Shown here: one piece after another, positions 16,056 to 24,330 of the stretch
How the letters are laid out: each line of letters begins with the position of its first letter
How positions within the stretch are numbered: the stretch's first letter is position 1
Translations under genes and position numbers: made by a program
Assembly: GCF_015644585.1 (NCBI RefSeq)
Contig: NZ_JADOBI010000001.1
Location: 372,001 to 436,000 of the forward strand
Length of the DNA: 64,000 bases
Source: Rahnella laticis
GTDB lineage: Bacteria; Pseudomonadota; Gammaproteobacteria; Enterobacterales; Enterobacteriaceae
Direction: 5' to 3'
The notes under the pieces: model-generated
Databases searched by the model: none
What the model saw: the letters and a program-made list of their open reading frames with translations, nothing else
Told to the model about the DNA's origin: nothing

Positions 16056-16436
16056 ATGGCAGCCCCGCTAACGCCGGAAGATGTTCAAGCCTTTCTCGCC
16101 GAACTGGGCTATTCCATTCCTTCATCCTTGCTGACACCAATCCTATGCCGGGTTAATTCGATTATCGATTGCTTGGATGGGGCAGGCTATGACGACTGCA
16201 CGCAGACACTAATCATGATGTATGCCGCCGCTCTAATGTCTGCCTCGTCCGGTGCCAGGAAGATTAAATCTCAGAGTGCTCCATCGGGCGCGAGTCGCTC
16301 GTTTGAGTATGGCGATGATTCGATTACTTGGCTGAGGGATTCTCTGGCTGCATTGGATACATCGGGTTGCACTGGCGTTCTGCCAATCACGGTTGGCTCA
16401 TCGGTTGGATTTTTTGACGTTGTTGGGGGTTGTTAA
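16056..16436 (+). CDS. head-tail connector-type protein, 126 aa
   Basis: A mainly helical protein whose N-terminal half (PLTPEDVQAFLAELGYSIPS and IIDCLDGAGYDDCTQTLIMM) resembles the adaptor proteins that bind beneath the portal. Gene order (capsid, small protein, this gene, then stopper and terminator-like genes) supports a connector role. It ends TAATG into the next gene. Confidence 0.65.
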   Translation: MAAPLTPEDVQAFLAELGYSIPSSLLTPILCRVNSIIDCLDGAGYDDCTQTLIMMYAAALMSASSGARKIKSQSAPSGASRSFEYGDDSITWLRDSLAALDTSGCTGVLPITVGSSVGFFDVVGGC

Positions 16437-16717
16437 TGGCTAACATCATCGTCACCAGCTACTCGAAAATTGAGATTGAGATCACCTACGACATAGGCGA
16501 AGGAAATCAGGTTTATTCGGAAACATTAAGACCTGAGTTGCATCGTTTCCGCTTCTCTGAGTGGCTCTCGTTCAGTAACCAGTCTCCTCCTGAATTTATC
16601 GTGTTAGAGGATGGAGATTTCATTAGATCGCTTTACGTTAAGCGGGTGACAATTCGTAGATTCAAGCAATGCGCAGAAGGTGATTGCCCCGACCAGTACA
16701 GTGAGTATCAGCTATGA
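16436..16717 (+). CDS. phage protein of unknown function, 93 aa
   Basis: The start is in a TAATG overlap. The protein is beta-rich and acidic, with CAEGDCPDQY near the end, a closely spaced Cys pair. No family is recognised. It lies among connector genes and overlaps the next gene by 4 bases. Confidence 0.6.
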   Translation: MANIIVTSYSKIEIEITYDIGEGNQVYSETLRPELHRFRFSEWLSFSNQSPPEFIVLEDGDFIRSLYVKRVTIRRFKQCAEGDCPDQYSEYQL

Positions 16718-17058
16718 GCGCAGCAGCCAATTGGTCATACACAGCAACCGCGACCATCTGGAAGAAGCTTGATGAGGATGATTACGGCAAACCAACCTAT
16801 TCCGCGCCCATTCAAATCCTGTGCGACTACGGCGGTGACATCAAAGCCAGCAAGAGTGACGTAGGTATCGAGTTTGTCGTCAAAGACACGATATGGACTG
16901 AGTACGCGCTGGCTGAGATGGGTGATTTCGTGCTGATCGGCACCTCTCTAAGTGCTGACCCGCTGGCGGCCGGTGCGGATGAGGTGAGGCATGTCATTCG
17001 ATACGCCGATACATTCGACCGTGTGGCTGAGGACTTCGCCATTCTGACCGGAGTCTGA
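16714..17058 (+). CDS. putative head closure (stopper) protein, 114 aa
   Basis: The order connector, this gene, gp10-like, tail terminator matches the slot of head-tail joining stoppers. The sequence has the expected small beta-barrel look (YTATATIWKKLDEDDYGKPTY, then GDFVLIGTSL). The call is positional, with limited sequence support. It starts in an ATGA overlap. Confidence 0.55.
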   Translation: MSAAANWSYTATATIWKKLDEDDYGKPTYSAPIQILCDYGGDIKASKSDVGIEFVVKDTIWTEYALAEMGDFVLIGTSLSADPLAAGADEVRHVIRYADTFDRVAEDFAILTGV

Positions 17059-17059
17059 T

Positions 17060-17485
17060 ATGGGTATAACGGTTAAAGGGCAAAAGGCAGCCCGCGACAA
17101 TCTCGCTAAATTCATATCAGACGTACAGGGAAAGAAGGCGGTCAGGGCTATCACGAAGGCGCTTATTATCATCGGAACCGAGTCAGCTACGATGGTTCCA
17201 GTAGCAACCAGCATGCTAATCAACTCCCAGTACAGAGAAATCGATACTAAAGGGACTCGCATTACTGGAAAAGTTGGGTACTCAGCTAACTACGCAATGT
17301 ATGTTCACAACGCACCCGGTAAATATCTAGGCGCTAAGAAATTACGGCCAGTCGCGAAAGGTAGCGCGAAAGGTTCAATGGGGTATATCTGGGATAAAAG
17401 CGGCGAACCTCAGTTCTTAGAAAAGGCCGTAGATAAGACGGAGGCGCAAGTAAGTGCAGTAATCGTTGACGAGATGAAAGTATGA
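17060..17485 (+). CDS. HK97 gp10-like head-tail or tail component
   Basis: A 141-residue protein of the gp10 group. It has an N-terminal helix after GITVKGQKAARDNLAKF, the ATMVPVATSMLINSQYRE segment and the YAMYVHNAPGKY motif typical of the family, which joins or completes the tail end. It is followed by an overlapping tail-terminator gene, the standard order. Confidence 0.82.
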   Translation: MGITVKGQKAARDNLAKFISDVQGKKAVRAITKALIIIGTESATMVPVATSMLINSQYREIDTKGTRITGKVGYSANYAMYVHNAPGKYLGAKKLRPVAKGSAKGSMGYIWDKSGEPQFLEKAVDKTEAQVSAVIVDEMKV

Positions 17486-17868
17486 CTCCTTCAATGCACG
17501 AACGCTTTAAACAGTGGATTACGGAATCAGGCTTAATCGCTGGCTATAAGCTTCAGATGTACCAGTGGCGGCAACTGACCTCAGATAAAGGCACTCAGCG
17601 TTACGCAGTCATTCAGCCAAATGGCGGCACTCCCGTTCGCAATGACCTCGGCTCAGAGTTCTATATCCTGCTGATGATTGTTGCCGGTCAAAATGATATC
17701 GAGCAACCCGCATTAGACGCTCAGGCCATTATCAATTTCACACAGGCTAATCCATTCGATGATTGCTTAGGCTACATCGAAAACATGGATGCAACGCCTA
17801 CACCCGTTTTCACAGAAGAAAACCGCATGGTTCTGCGCTTGCAGTTCCGCATCGTCTACGGCGAATAG
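17482..17868 (+). CDS. tail terminator protein (gpU-like)
   Basis: A 128-residue protein matching the minor tail U position and style: LQMYQWRQLTSDKGTQRYAVIQPNGGTPV followed by a mixed alpha/beta core. In lambda, gpU forms a hexameric ring that caps the finished tail and binds the head. It overlaps the gp10-like gene by 4 bases. The family match is moderate. Confidence 0.7.
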   Translation: MTPSMHERFKQWITESGLIAGYKLQMYQWRQLTSDKGTQRYAVIQPNGGTPVRNDLGSEFYILLMIVAGQNDIEQPALDAQAIINFTQANPFDDCLGYIENMDATPTPVFTEENRMVLRLQFRIVYGE

Positions 17869-17896
17869 CCGATTCAAAGTCAAAGAGGAATGAACT

Positions 17897-18637
17897 ATGG
17901 CAATTTGCCAAACTGACAACTCCAAGTTGTTCGGTCGCGCTATTGTGCTCGAAGTAGCCGATGGTTGCGCGGATACGGTACCACTGGAGTCTGAATGGAA
18001 AGCTCTGGCCGCCGGTACAAGTAAAGGCTTCGACTTCAGTCCAAACACTGTGACATCTGACGCCGATGACACAAAAGGCTATGTAGAGAACATCGTCACA
18101 AACTCGGATTTCACCATCAGCTTTGAAGGTGAAGTCCGCAAGAATGACAAACTCGACCAGTACGGCATCGGCAACTTCATCAAGTACTACAACACCGAGA
18201 TTAAAGCCGCTCGTCAGCCGACTCTATGGGTACGCATGGAGTATGGTCCGGTTACCTTTGTCGGTTATATGGTTATCACCGCGCTGAGTTCTGATGGAGG
18301 GACTAATGACATTGTAACTTTTACCACTGAGTTCAAAGTCGCTGATGCTGACACTGTCCAGGTGAATGACACGACTGATGATGTTCCTGTCGCTAGCGTA
18401 ACGGTCACTCCGGCAACAAGCACCGGCGCGGTGGGTGCAACGGTTCAACTGACCGCCAACGTCCTGCCGTCTGATGCAACAAACAAGGCGGGCGTTTGGT
18501 CTTCATCTGATGCAACCAAGGCAACTGTGAATGCCTCCGGTCTGGTCAGTCGCGTGGCTGTAGGCACGGCGACGATCACATTCACAACAACTGATGGCGG
18601 CAAGACCGGAACCAGCGCTATCACAATCACTGCGTAA
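17897..18637 (+). CDS. major tail protein with C-terminal Ig-like domain
   Basis: A 246-residue tube protein. Residues 1 to about 155 are the tail-tube domain. Residues about 160-246 (VPVASVTVTPATSTGAVG onwards) are a BIG_2-type bacterial Ig-like domain with the WSSSDATKATVNASGLVS core. Such domains decorate the tail of lambda (gpV) and relatives and may bind carbohydrates weakly. AGAGGA precedes the start. Confidence 0.88.
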   Translation: MAICQTDNSKLFGRAIVLEVADGCADTVPLESEWKALAAGTSKGFDFSPNTVTSDADDTKGYVENIVTNSDFTISFEGEVRKNDKLDQYGIGNFIKYYNTEIKAARQPTLWVRMEYGPVTFVGYMVITALSSDGGTNDIVTFTTEFKVADADTVQVNDTTDDVPVASVTVTPATSTGAVGATVQLTANVLPSDATNKAGVWSSSDATKATVNASGLVSRVAVGTATITFTTTDGGKTGTSAITITA

Positions 18638-18647
18638 TTATCACAGC

Positions 18648-18707
18648 GGGCATTTTCGAGTGTCCGCGATCATAAGTGCTTATTCACCCGCCATGTGCGG
18701 GTTTTTT
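18648..18707 (+). terminator. stem-loop pair and terminator after the major tail gene
   Basis: A first hairpin GCGGGCA/TGTCCGC (about 18649-18670) has no T run. A second, CCCGC-CATGT-GCGGG (18687-18701), is followed by six T and is a standard terminator. It would reduce downstream tail-gene transcription relative to the abundant major tail protein. Confidence 0.7.
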
Positions 18708-18726
18708 ATTGCCCAAAGGAAAGCGA

Positions 18727-19461
18727 ATGAACCCGATTTTAGAGCATGGCGAAATGGTGCTGACTGATACCAAATCAGGGGTTGATTACTTTCTCCGTCC
18801 GTCTTTCTCAGCTATGTCGAGAATCGGCTCTCCTCGTGAAATCGTTGAAACCTTCTATGAGTTGCATAACAACGCTGACGCAGAGTTGATTGCTTCCGAA
18901 TGCAGGAGGCTGACCGCTATTAGCAATGCAAAGAGAAGCCTGTATATGGCTGTCTCGGGGAACCAAGACGACCAGCAATGGCTGCTGAAATATCTATGCG
19001 GAAACTTTCGCTCAAAAAAAGTTCTGATGGCGGCTATGAGCTTCATTCAGGCTTGCTGCGAAAAAGATGTCTCAGCGCTCACTGGCGAGTTAATCCCAAG
19101 CAAGTCAGGTAAGTGGTCATTTGTATATAAAAAGGGGCTCATGAGTCCTGCTGAGATGGTTGTTATCGCGCAGTCACTCTCCACTCACGGAATCATTGGT
19201 AAAGCCAAAGTTAGGCAGCTCCAGCGTCATGAGAACAACGCCGCGACGCCGGAGTTTAATTCATACGAATACATCAACGCAGCTCGCATTCATTTCGATA
19301 TGCCACGTGAGCAGGCTGAGAAGCTAACAATGACTGAGTTTCAGTTGCTTCTAAACGCCAAATACCCGGAACAGAAAGGCCTTACCCGAGACGAGTATGA
19401 TGCCGTCGCCGACGATTACATGAAGAAAAAGGCTGCGAGGTTAGCGAAAAATGGCGGGTGA
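18727..19461 (+). CDS. tail assembly chaperone-like protein
   Basis: A 244-residue protein in the slot between the major tail and tape-measure genes, where lambda has gpG/gpGT. It is mostly helical. The C-terminal part (TMTEFQLLLNAKYPEQKGLTRDEYDAVADDYM) resembles the T domain that binds the tape measure. No second frame needing a programmed frameshift is evident, so the G and T functions may be fused here. The start at 18727 has AAAGGA upstream. Confidence 0.7.
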   Translation: MNPILEHGEMVLTDTKSGVDYFLRPSFSAMSRIGSPREIVETFYELHNNADAELIASECRRLTAISNAKRSLYMAVSGNQDDQQWLLKYLCGNFRSKKVLMAAMSFIQACCEKDVSALTGELIPSKSGKWSFVYKKGLMSPAEMVVIAQSLSTHGIIGKAKVRQLQRHENNAATPEFNSYEYINAARIHFDMPREQAEKLTMTEFQLLLNAKYPEQKGLTRDEYDAVADDYMKKKAARLAKNGG

Positions 19462-22339
19462 AGAGCAACTGGGCAGTATTGTTTATCAGGTTGAATTAGA
19501 GGTCGGCGATCTCATAAATAGCCAGCGTCAAGTGAATGCCAGTTTTGATTCAATGGATAAAGGGGCTGATAAAGCATCGAATGCTTTAGATGGACTTGAG
19601 CGTTCCTCCCAGAAATCAAGCAAAGCCATTGTCAGGTCAAGCCAGGATGCAAGTCAGGCTGCCAGGATGATGGAGGTGCTCGGCAATGAAGTGGCAATTC
19701 TTGAAGAGCGTCAACAAAAGGGTGCAAGAGCAGCAGTTGTTTTAGCTGCAGAGCTACGGGCGGGAACAAAAGCTACAGACGCTCAACGTAAGGAAATTGG
19801 CGTACTTGCTGGTGAGTTGTATGACCTAAAGAATGCGCAAGATCAGGTGAATTCCGCACAGCAGAAATCAACTGGCATTATGAGCGGTGTTAAAACAGGA
19901 TTAACCGCCATAGCCTCTGCAATCGCTGTTTCTCAGCTGATTCAATACGGTAAGCAATTTCTAGAAATCGCAGACACGATGACTCAGCTTCAGGCGCGTA
20001 TTGACCGATTGTCATCTAGCGCAAAAGAAGGGGCGGCGACATTTCAGGCTCTGGCATCAATTGCCTCTTCATCAGGTGCGAGCCTAAAAGATACTGAGAA
20101 GCTGTGGGAGACGCTTACCTCTTCACTGAAAAGTGCAGGGGCAACGAATGATCAGATTCTTACCCTGACAAGTACTCTGCAAAAGATAGGTCGCATTGGT
20201 GGGTCATCTTCGGAAGAAATGGCAAATGCATTGCGTCAGTTTGGACAGTCAATTGCCGGAGGCACAGTCCGCGCAGAAGAGTTCAATTCGATTATCGAGC
20301 AAATGCCTGAACTCGCTCGCCAAATGGCAGCAGGACTCGGCATATCTGTAGGTGAGCTTCGCAAGCGAATGCTTGAGGGTAAGCTTTCTGCGGAAGATGC
20401 GCTAAACGCGATCATGACGCAAACGGGTTTGGTAAATCAGGAATTTTCGAGACTTCCACGCACGGTTGATCAGGCGACAAATGGTTTAATTATTTCTTTC
20501 CAAGAGATGGTTAAACAGATTAATGACGTCACCGGCGCGAGCACAGGGATGGTGCACGTAATTGATTCAATTACGGCTGCAATTGACAGGCTTTCAGGGA
20601 AAGTGCCAACCGCCACGCAGCAGATATCTGACCTAAATAGCACCGCAGAAATGTTCGCCAGAAGAGCCAAGACGTATTCTTATCTTGGTCTTGATGGCTG
20701 GGCTGCACAAGCTGAAGGCATAAATGCCGTTAGCAACAAAGCAGCTGCTTTGGTTGGAGACTTGGCGGCGATATCTAAGGCCAACTCATCAGCCAGTAAT
20801 CAGCCAATTAAAGTTGCAGGTGCCGGTGATAGCAAAGAGGTAGACAAGCTTGAGAAGTCCACCAAGCGTAAGTTAGAGCTATCAAAGTTAGAGGGTGAGG
20901 CTCGCGCTCGTCTTCAGGCTCAGTACGATGCAGAAGATGCCGGAATAAAAGATAACGGACGCATTAAGGCTTTGCAGGATGAATATGCAGCTACTGAGAA
21001 GAATACGAGTGCTCGCAAATCTTCCAACGCCGAAGGCAAGAAATCAGCCAGTCAGGCAGAGTCAATCACTGAAAAACTTTCAAAGCTGAAAGAGCAGTCA
21101 GAATTGACTGGCGAATCCACCCGCCAACTTAGTCGCGATCAGGCAATCCTAAACGCTCAGCAGTCTCTTGGTGCAGCCGCCACTCCAGAGCAGATTAAGC
21201 TGGCAGGAGATTATGCAGCTGCGAAGTGGGATACCGGTAATGCCATTCGTGCACAGGCAGCCGCAGAAAAGCTCTTGCCGGAAGCCAAAGAGAATGCCAG
21301 TTACAAGCAAGATGTGACTGACCTTCAGACAGCCCTTTCGGCGAAGAAAATATCCCAGGAACAGTTTAACGCCACATCTGAGCAACTTGAGCAACAGCAT
21401 CAGGTAAATCTCGCAAAAATAAGAGCGGAAAGTAATTCTCGTGTTAGCCCATTACAAGATGCTCAAGGAGGAGTTGATCCAGTCCAAGCTTTGGCAAATG
21501 AAAATGCCAGAAAACTTGCTTTAATCCAGCAATTCGAAACCGAGAAAGGTGTAATCACAGCTAACGGTATCGCCTTGATGAATGCTGCCAACATGGAGTA
21601 TGAGCAGGCGAGAATTGACGCCGCGTGGAAGATTTGGTCGAACCAAAGCCAGACTAATCAACTGCTGGGTGGAGCAATTGATTCACTTGCTGGTGGTGCA
21701 TCCAATGCTATTACTGGTCTCTTAAACGGGACTCAGAGTCTGCAAGAATCTTTGGCGAACATCGGCACAACTATCTTGAACAGCGTTGTCAGTGGGCTTG
21801 TCGAGATGGGCTTGCAGTACGTTAAAAACATGATTGTTGGTCAGGCAGCGGCAACGGCTGCTTTAGCGGCAACGACAGCTCAGGCGACAGCCGCGGCAGC
21901 GGCATGGGCTCCGGCGGCACTCAGCGCATCAATAGCGACTCTTGGCTCAGCTACAACTGTTGGTACTACCGCATACACTACTGCGCTTGCTGCATCCAAG
22001 GGGCTTGCTATCGCCGGTGCCCGTAAAAACGGTGGGCCAGTATCTGCGGGAAGTATGTATCAGGTTGGCGAAGGCGGTATGCCTGAAATTTACCAAGCCA
22101 GCTCAGGTAAGCAGTTCATGATCCCCGGTGATAACGGTTCGGTAATTAGCAACAAGGATATGCAAGGCGGAAGCGGCGGAGCTACCTCCCTGAATCAGGT
22201 GATGAATATTACCGTCAACACCACTAACGGACTTGATGAGGCAACCATTAAGAAGTTACGTCAGGCATGGAAAACAGACACATTGCTGATAATCCAAGAT
22301 CAGCAGCGCCCGAAAGGTTTATTGAATAGAGGCAAATAA
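19451..22339 (+). CDS. tape measure protein
   Basis: A 962-residue protein, the longest tail gene after J. It sets tail length and helps DNA entry. The N-terminal 200 residues are coiled coil. About 165-380 is the tape-measure domain (EEMANALRQFGQSIAGGTVRAEEFNSIIEQMPELA, with VGELRKRMLEGKLSAEDALNAI). A long charged helix follows. A hydrophobic Ala-rich stretch (about 795-860) could cross the host membrane. It overlaps the chaperone gene by 11 bases. Confidence 0.93.
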   Translation: MAGEEQLGSIVYQVELEVGDLINSQRQVNASFDSMDKGADKASNALDGLERSSQKSSKAIVRSSQDASQAARMMEVLGNEVAILEERQQKGARAAVVLAAELRAGTKATDAQRKEIGVLAGELYDLKNAQDQVNSAQQKSTGIMSGVKTGLTAIASAIAVSQLIQYGKQFLEIADTMTQLQARIDRLSSSAKEGAATFQALASIASSSGASLKDTEKLWETLTSSLKSAGATNDQILTLTSTLQKIGRIGGSSSEEMANALRQFGQSIAGGTVRAEEFNSIIEQMPELARQMAAGLGISVGELRKRMLEGKLSAEDALNAIMTQTGLVNQEFSRLPRTVDQATNGLIISFQEMVKQINDVTGASTGMVHVIDSITAAIDRLSGKVPTATQQISDLNSTAEMFARRAKTYSYLGLDGWAAQAEGINAVSNKAAALVGDLAAISKANSSASNQPIKVAGAGDSKEVDKLEKSTKRKLELSKLEGEARARLQAQYDAEDAGIKDNGRIKALQDEYAATEKNTSARKSSNAEGKKSASQAESITEKLSKLKEQSELTGESTRQLSRDQAILNAQQSLGAAATPEQIKLAGDYAAAKWDTGNAIRAQAAAEKLLPEAKENASYKQDVTDLQTALSAKKISQEQFNATSEQLEQQHQVNLAKIRAESNSRVSPLQDAQGGVDPVQALANENARKLALIQQFETEKGVITANGIALMNAANMEYEQARIDAAWKIWSNQSQTNQLLGGAIDSLAGGASNAITGLLNGTQSLQESLANIGTTILNSVVSGLVEMGLQYVKNMIVGQAAATAALAATTAQATAAAAAWAPAALSASIATLGSATTVGTTAYTTALAASKGLAIAGARKNGGPVSAGSMYQVGEGGMPEIYQASSGKQFMIPGDNGSVISNKDMQGGSGGATSLNQVMNITVNTTNGLDEATIKKLRQAWKTDTLLIIQDQQRPKGLLNRGK

Positions 22340-22384
22340 AACTGCAATAATTATGAGCAACTAAAAGGGAAAGGAGGTTTAAAA

Positions 22385-22603
22385 ATGCATTATCAAGTCG
22401 AAGATATCGCAGCTTTTGATTACCCCGGTGAGGGTGATTCAGGGATTGTTGCGACGGTTAAATTTATTTATGACGACCATAACCAGAATATTTATGTCAA
22501 TGTTCGCATCCCGCACGACAAAGAGTCATCACTCTCTGTAATTGAACAGCTTCTTTTTGAACAAGCTAAGAAACAGTTGAAAGAGTTGGTATCGAAGATC
22601 TGA
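22385..22603 (+). CDS. small phage protein, 72 aa
   Basis: It has an AGGAGGTTT ribosome site 4 bases before the ATG and is closed by a terminator, so it is an independent small unit behind the tape-measure gene. It is a soluble acidic protein (MHYQVEDIAAFDYPGEGDSG) with a C-terminal amphipathic helix. No family is recognised. Confidence 0.65.
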   Translation: MHYQVEDIAAFDYPGEGDSGIVATVKFIYDDHNQNIYVNVRIPHDKESSLSVIEQLLFEQAKKQLKELVSKI

Positions 22604-22620
22604 TTACCAACCAACGCTGA

Positions 22621-22644
22621 AAAACCCGCTACGGCGGGTTTTTT
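22621..22644 (+). terminator. intrinsic terminator
   Basis: CCCGC-TACG-GCGGG (22625-22638) is flanked by AAAA and six T. Confidence 0.85.
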
Positions 22645-22704
22645 ATTGCCTTGCCACCTCCCTCTGCTACCATGTAACGAACTTTTACTTATGGGGATAG
22701 GGAT

Positions 22705-23025
22705 ATGAGTGCGGAAGGGGTAATCCTAATAATAGCAATGGTCATGGGATATCTTTTGCCAGGGATAATTGCTAGTGGTCGCGGTCACACAAACGCTGGT
22801 GCAATTTGGGTGCTAACAGTTGTCTTGGGCTGGTCTGGAATAGGTTGGATAGTGGCATTAGTTTGGTCATTTACAAATTCTGAAAGCATGCGCGGATCTC
22901 CATCTGGACAACAAGCCAATGAAGGCTTGGCTGATACAGAAGAAACTAAGAGATGTCCTTACTGCGCCGAAAAAATCAAAAAGGATGCCATCATTTGCCG
23001 ATTCTGCGGTAAAGATGTTGTGTGA
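22705..23025 (+). CDS. superinfection immunity-type membrane protein with zinc ribbon
   Basis: A 106-residue protein. Two membrane segments (about 4-22 and 30-52, with the motif [23 protein letters not shown]) match the superinfection immunity (Imm-like) family. A C-terminal zinc ribbon follows (CPYCAEKI, then CRFCGK). Relatives include T4 Imm, which blocks DNA injection by incoming phages. It is bounded by terminators on both sides, as expected for a lysogenic conversion gene. The family call is good; activity against phages is inferred. Confidence 0.8.
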   Translation: MSAEGVILIIAMVMGYLLPGIIASGRGHTNAGAIWVLTVVLGWSGIGWIVALVWSFTNSESMRGSPSGQQANEGLADTEETKRCPYCAEKIKKDAIICRFCGKDVV

Positions 23026-23043
23026 GATAAGTATTAGAAAATG

Positions 23044-23064
23044 AACCCGCTTCGGCGGGTTTTT
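23044..23064 (+). terminator. intrinsic terminator
   Basis: CCCGC-TTCG-GCGGG (23046-23059) with a very stable TTCG loop and five T. It also separates the plus-strand gene from the converging mnt-like gene. Confidence 0.85.
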
Positions 23065-23076
23065 GCTTTGTGGGGC

Positions 23077-23343
23077 TTACTCTTTTGGTTTGTCTTTCTT
23101 GGCATTCTCAACAAAAAATTCTTCATACTCTTTAGCTCTAGCCTCATCTAGGGCTCTAATTTCTCTGAATACCTGAAGAAATTCATTACCCCCAGCCTTT
23201 TGAGTAAAGAAATGACCTTCTAGGATGCTGACTATTTCTGCATTCATAGACCGACCATTGGTTTTCGCGCTTTCAGAAATTTTGTCTTTTAGTTCTTCCG
23301 GCATGCGAAGACCAAATGGAGCTATCTGACTGGCACCTTTCAT
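23077..23343 (-). CDS. mnt: Mnt-like ribbon-helix-helix repressor
   Basis: An 88-residue protein. Residues about 7-50 form an Arc/Mnt ribbon-helix-helix (APFGLRMPEELKDKISESAK, then NGRSMNAEIVSILEG), where the beta strand contacts DNA and NGRSMN is the family signature. The C-terminal part is a charged helix, as in the tetramerising tail of P22 Mnt (83 aa). The start at 23343 has GGAGGG 7 bases upstream; a TTG five codons earlier would lie in that ribosome site. It is transcribed leftward from an operator region shared with the arc-like gene, as in P22 immI. Confidence 0.85.
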   Translation of the reverse strand: MKGASQIAPFGLRMPEELKDKISESAKTNGRSMNAEIVSILEGHFFTQKAGGNEFLQVFREIRALDEARAKEYEEFFVENAKKDKPKE

Positions 23344-23367
23344 AAAAAATCCCTCCAATAAAACTAG

Positions 23368-23439
23368 CTACATAATGTAGTCAATTTTTCGTTGACTTGA
23401 TAGTTACATGATGTAGTATTTAATGACTACAGCATGTAG
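23368..23439. promoter_or_regulatory. immI-like divergent promoter with three palindromic operators
   Basis: Three copies of a 13-base palindrome CTACATnATGTAG occur: CTACATAATGTAG (23368-23380), TTACATGATGTAG (23404-23416) and CTACAGCATGTAG (23427-23439). A rightward promoter TTGACT (23392-23397) with TAGTAT (23414-23419) has the second copy in its spacer. A leftward TTGACT (complement of 23380-23385) has the first copy downstream of it. In P22 the Arc operator likewise lies between the -35 and -10 of Pant. Confidence 0.75.
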
Positions 23440-23452
23440 CTAAGGAGATGAA

Positions 23453-23617
23453 ATGGAAAACGCAAGAAACATAGCACCGACGGGGATTCGCTTTCCTGAC
23501 TGGCTGAAAGACGCACTGAAATCGGCAGCCAGCAAAGAATGCCGCTCCCTAAATGGTGAAGTCATTAAACGATTAGAGAAAAGCTTGAGAGAAGAGGGTT
23601 TTTTGAATGGTCACTAA
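23453..23617 (+). CDS. arc: Arc-like ribbon-helix-helix repressor
   Basis: A 54-residue protein (P22 Arc has 53). It has the layout of a short beta strand (TGIRFPDWLKDALK), then helices with the ECRSLNGEVIKRLEKSL motif equivalent to NGRSVNSEIYQRVMESF of Arc. It should dimerise and bind the nearby palindromes, shutting down its own promoter and ant. AAGGAG lies 5 bases before the ATG. The end overlaps the 5' end of ant. Confidence 0.85.
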   Translation: MENARNIAPTGIRFPDWLKDALKSAASKECRSLNGEVIKRLEKSLREEGFLNGH

Positions 23618-24311
23618 AAACAGTGAAGCCCCGATTGCTACTAACAATCAGGGCTTCGGCGTCAGAAACCTTAAGCGAGTAACCGACATGAAAAGTATAG
23701 CGAATAACCAGCTTCAGTTCCACAACACAAACTTTGCCTACATGGAAATGGCAGGGCAAATCTGGCTGACAGCGGCAGAGGTTGGGGAGGCGCTTGGTTA
23801 CTCCGACGATAAAGCCATTCACCGCCTTTATCGTAAGCATGCAGATGAATTTACCGTGAACATGACAGGGGTGGTTAAAGTGACCACCCCTGGCGGAGTG
23901 CAAGATTCTCGCGTTTTCTCTCTGCGCGGCGCGCACTTGATGGGAATGTTTTCCCGTACAACTGTGGCCAAAGAATTCCGCCGCTGGGTGCTCGACATTC
24001 TGGATCGCGAAGTCGCTCATTCACCTATTGCTAAGCAGTTCACCGATGAAGAGCTAATTAACCTTTCCTACATGTGGGTATGGATGGATAAAGGCCGTCG
24101 CGTTGCCAAACAGGTTTACCCGGCACTGCATCAACTCGGCTCTCCGCACCATGGCTTCTTCTACGACATGGCAAACGAAAGCCACTATATGATCGACAAG
24201 GCGCGGGAAAGTCTGCTTCGCGAAACTGAGAATATCGACATGAATGGATTTCATGCCCGTAACGCACAAGGGATGTTAGATCGCTTGAATGGAAAGGAAG
24301 GGATTCACTGA
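23607..24311 (+). CDS. ant: P22 Ant-like antirepressor
   Basis: A 234-residue protein with an antirepressor N-terminal domain (LTAAEVGEALGYSDDKAIHRLYRKH onwards, then SLRGAHLMGMFSRTTVAKEFRRWVLDIL) and a P22 AR_C-like C-terminal domain (LSYMWVWMDKGRRV). Such proteins bind and inactivate phage repressors to trigger induction. A good ribosome site (GAGGG, 8 bases) favours the start at 23607, overlapping arc. A second in-frame ATG at 23688 gives 207 residues and lies exactly past a possible antisense RNA. Which start is used is open. Confidence 0.85.
   Translation: MVTKNSEAPIATNNQGFGVRNLKRVTDMKSIANNQLQFHNTNFAYMEMAGQIWLTAAEVGEALGYSDDKAIHRLYRKHADEFTVNMTGVVKVTTPGGVQDSRVFSLRGAHLMGMFSRTTVAKEFRRWVLDILDREVAHSPIAKQFTDEELINLSYMWVWMDKGRRVAKQVYPALHQLGSPHHGFFYDMANESHYMIDKARESLLRETENIDMNGFHARNAQGMLDRLNGKEGIH
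23615..23687 (-). ncRNA. possible sar-like antisense RNA against ant
   Basis: On the minus strand a strong stem (GAAGCCC with GGGCTTC plus GATTG with CAATC, 23625-23657, 7-base loop) is followed after four bases by TTTTT (23620-23616), a terminator shape. A TATACT -10 element (23699-23694) with a weak TGGAAC -35 would start a transcript near 23687. The predicted RNA of about 72 bases lies in the arc-ant junction. P22 sar, about 69 bases, lies in the same place and blocks ant translation. Confidence 0.45.
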
Positions 24312-24330
24312 AAGGCGTATGGGATGGCGC

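Noticed and set aside
19390-19470. Programmed frameshift between chaperone and tape-measure region
   Set aside because: The GAAAAAGG run could slip, but the -1 frame ends after about 20 codons and no second domain is found there, so no G/GT-type product is supported.
23624-23660. Plus-strand terminator between arc and ant
   Set aside because: The hairpin has no T run on the plus strand. Only the minus strand shows the terminator shape.
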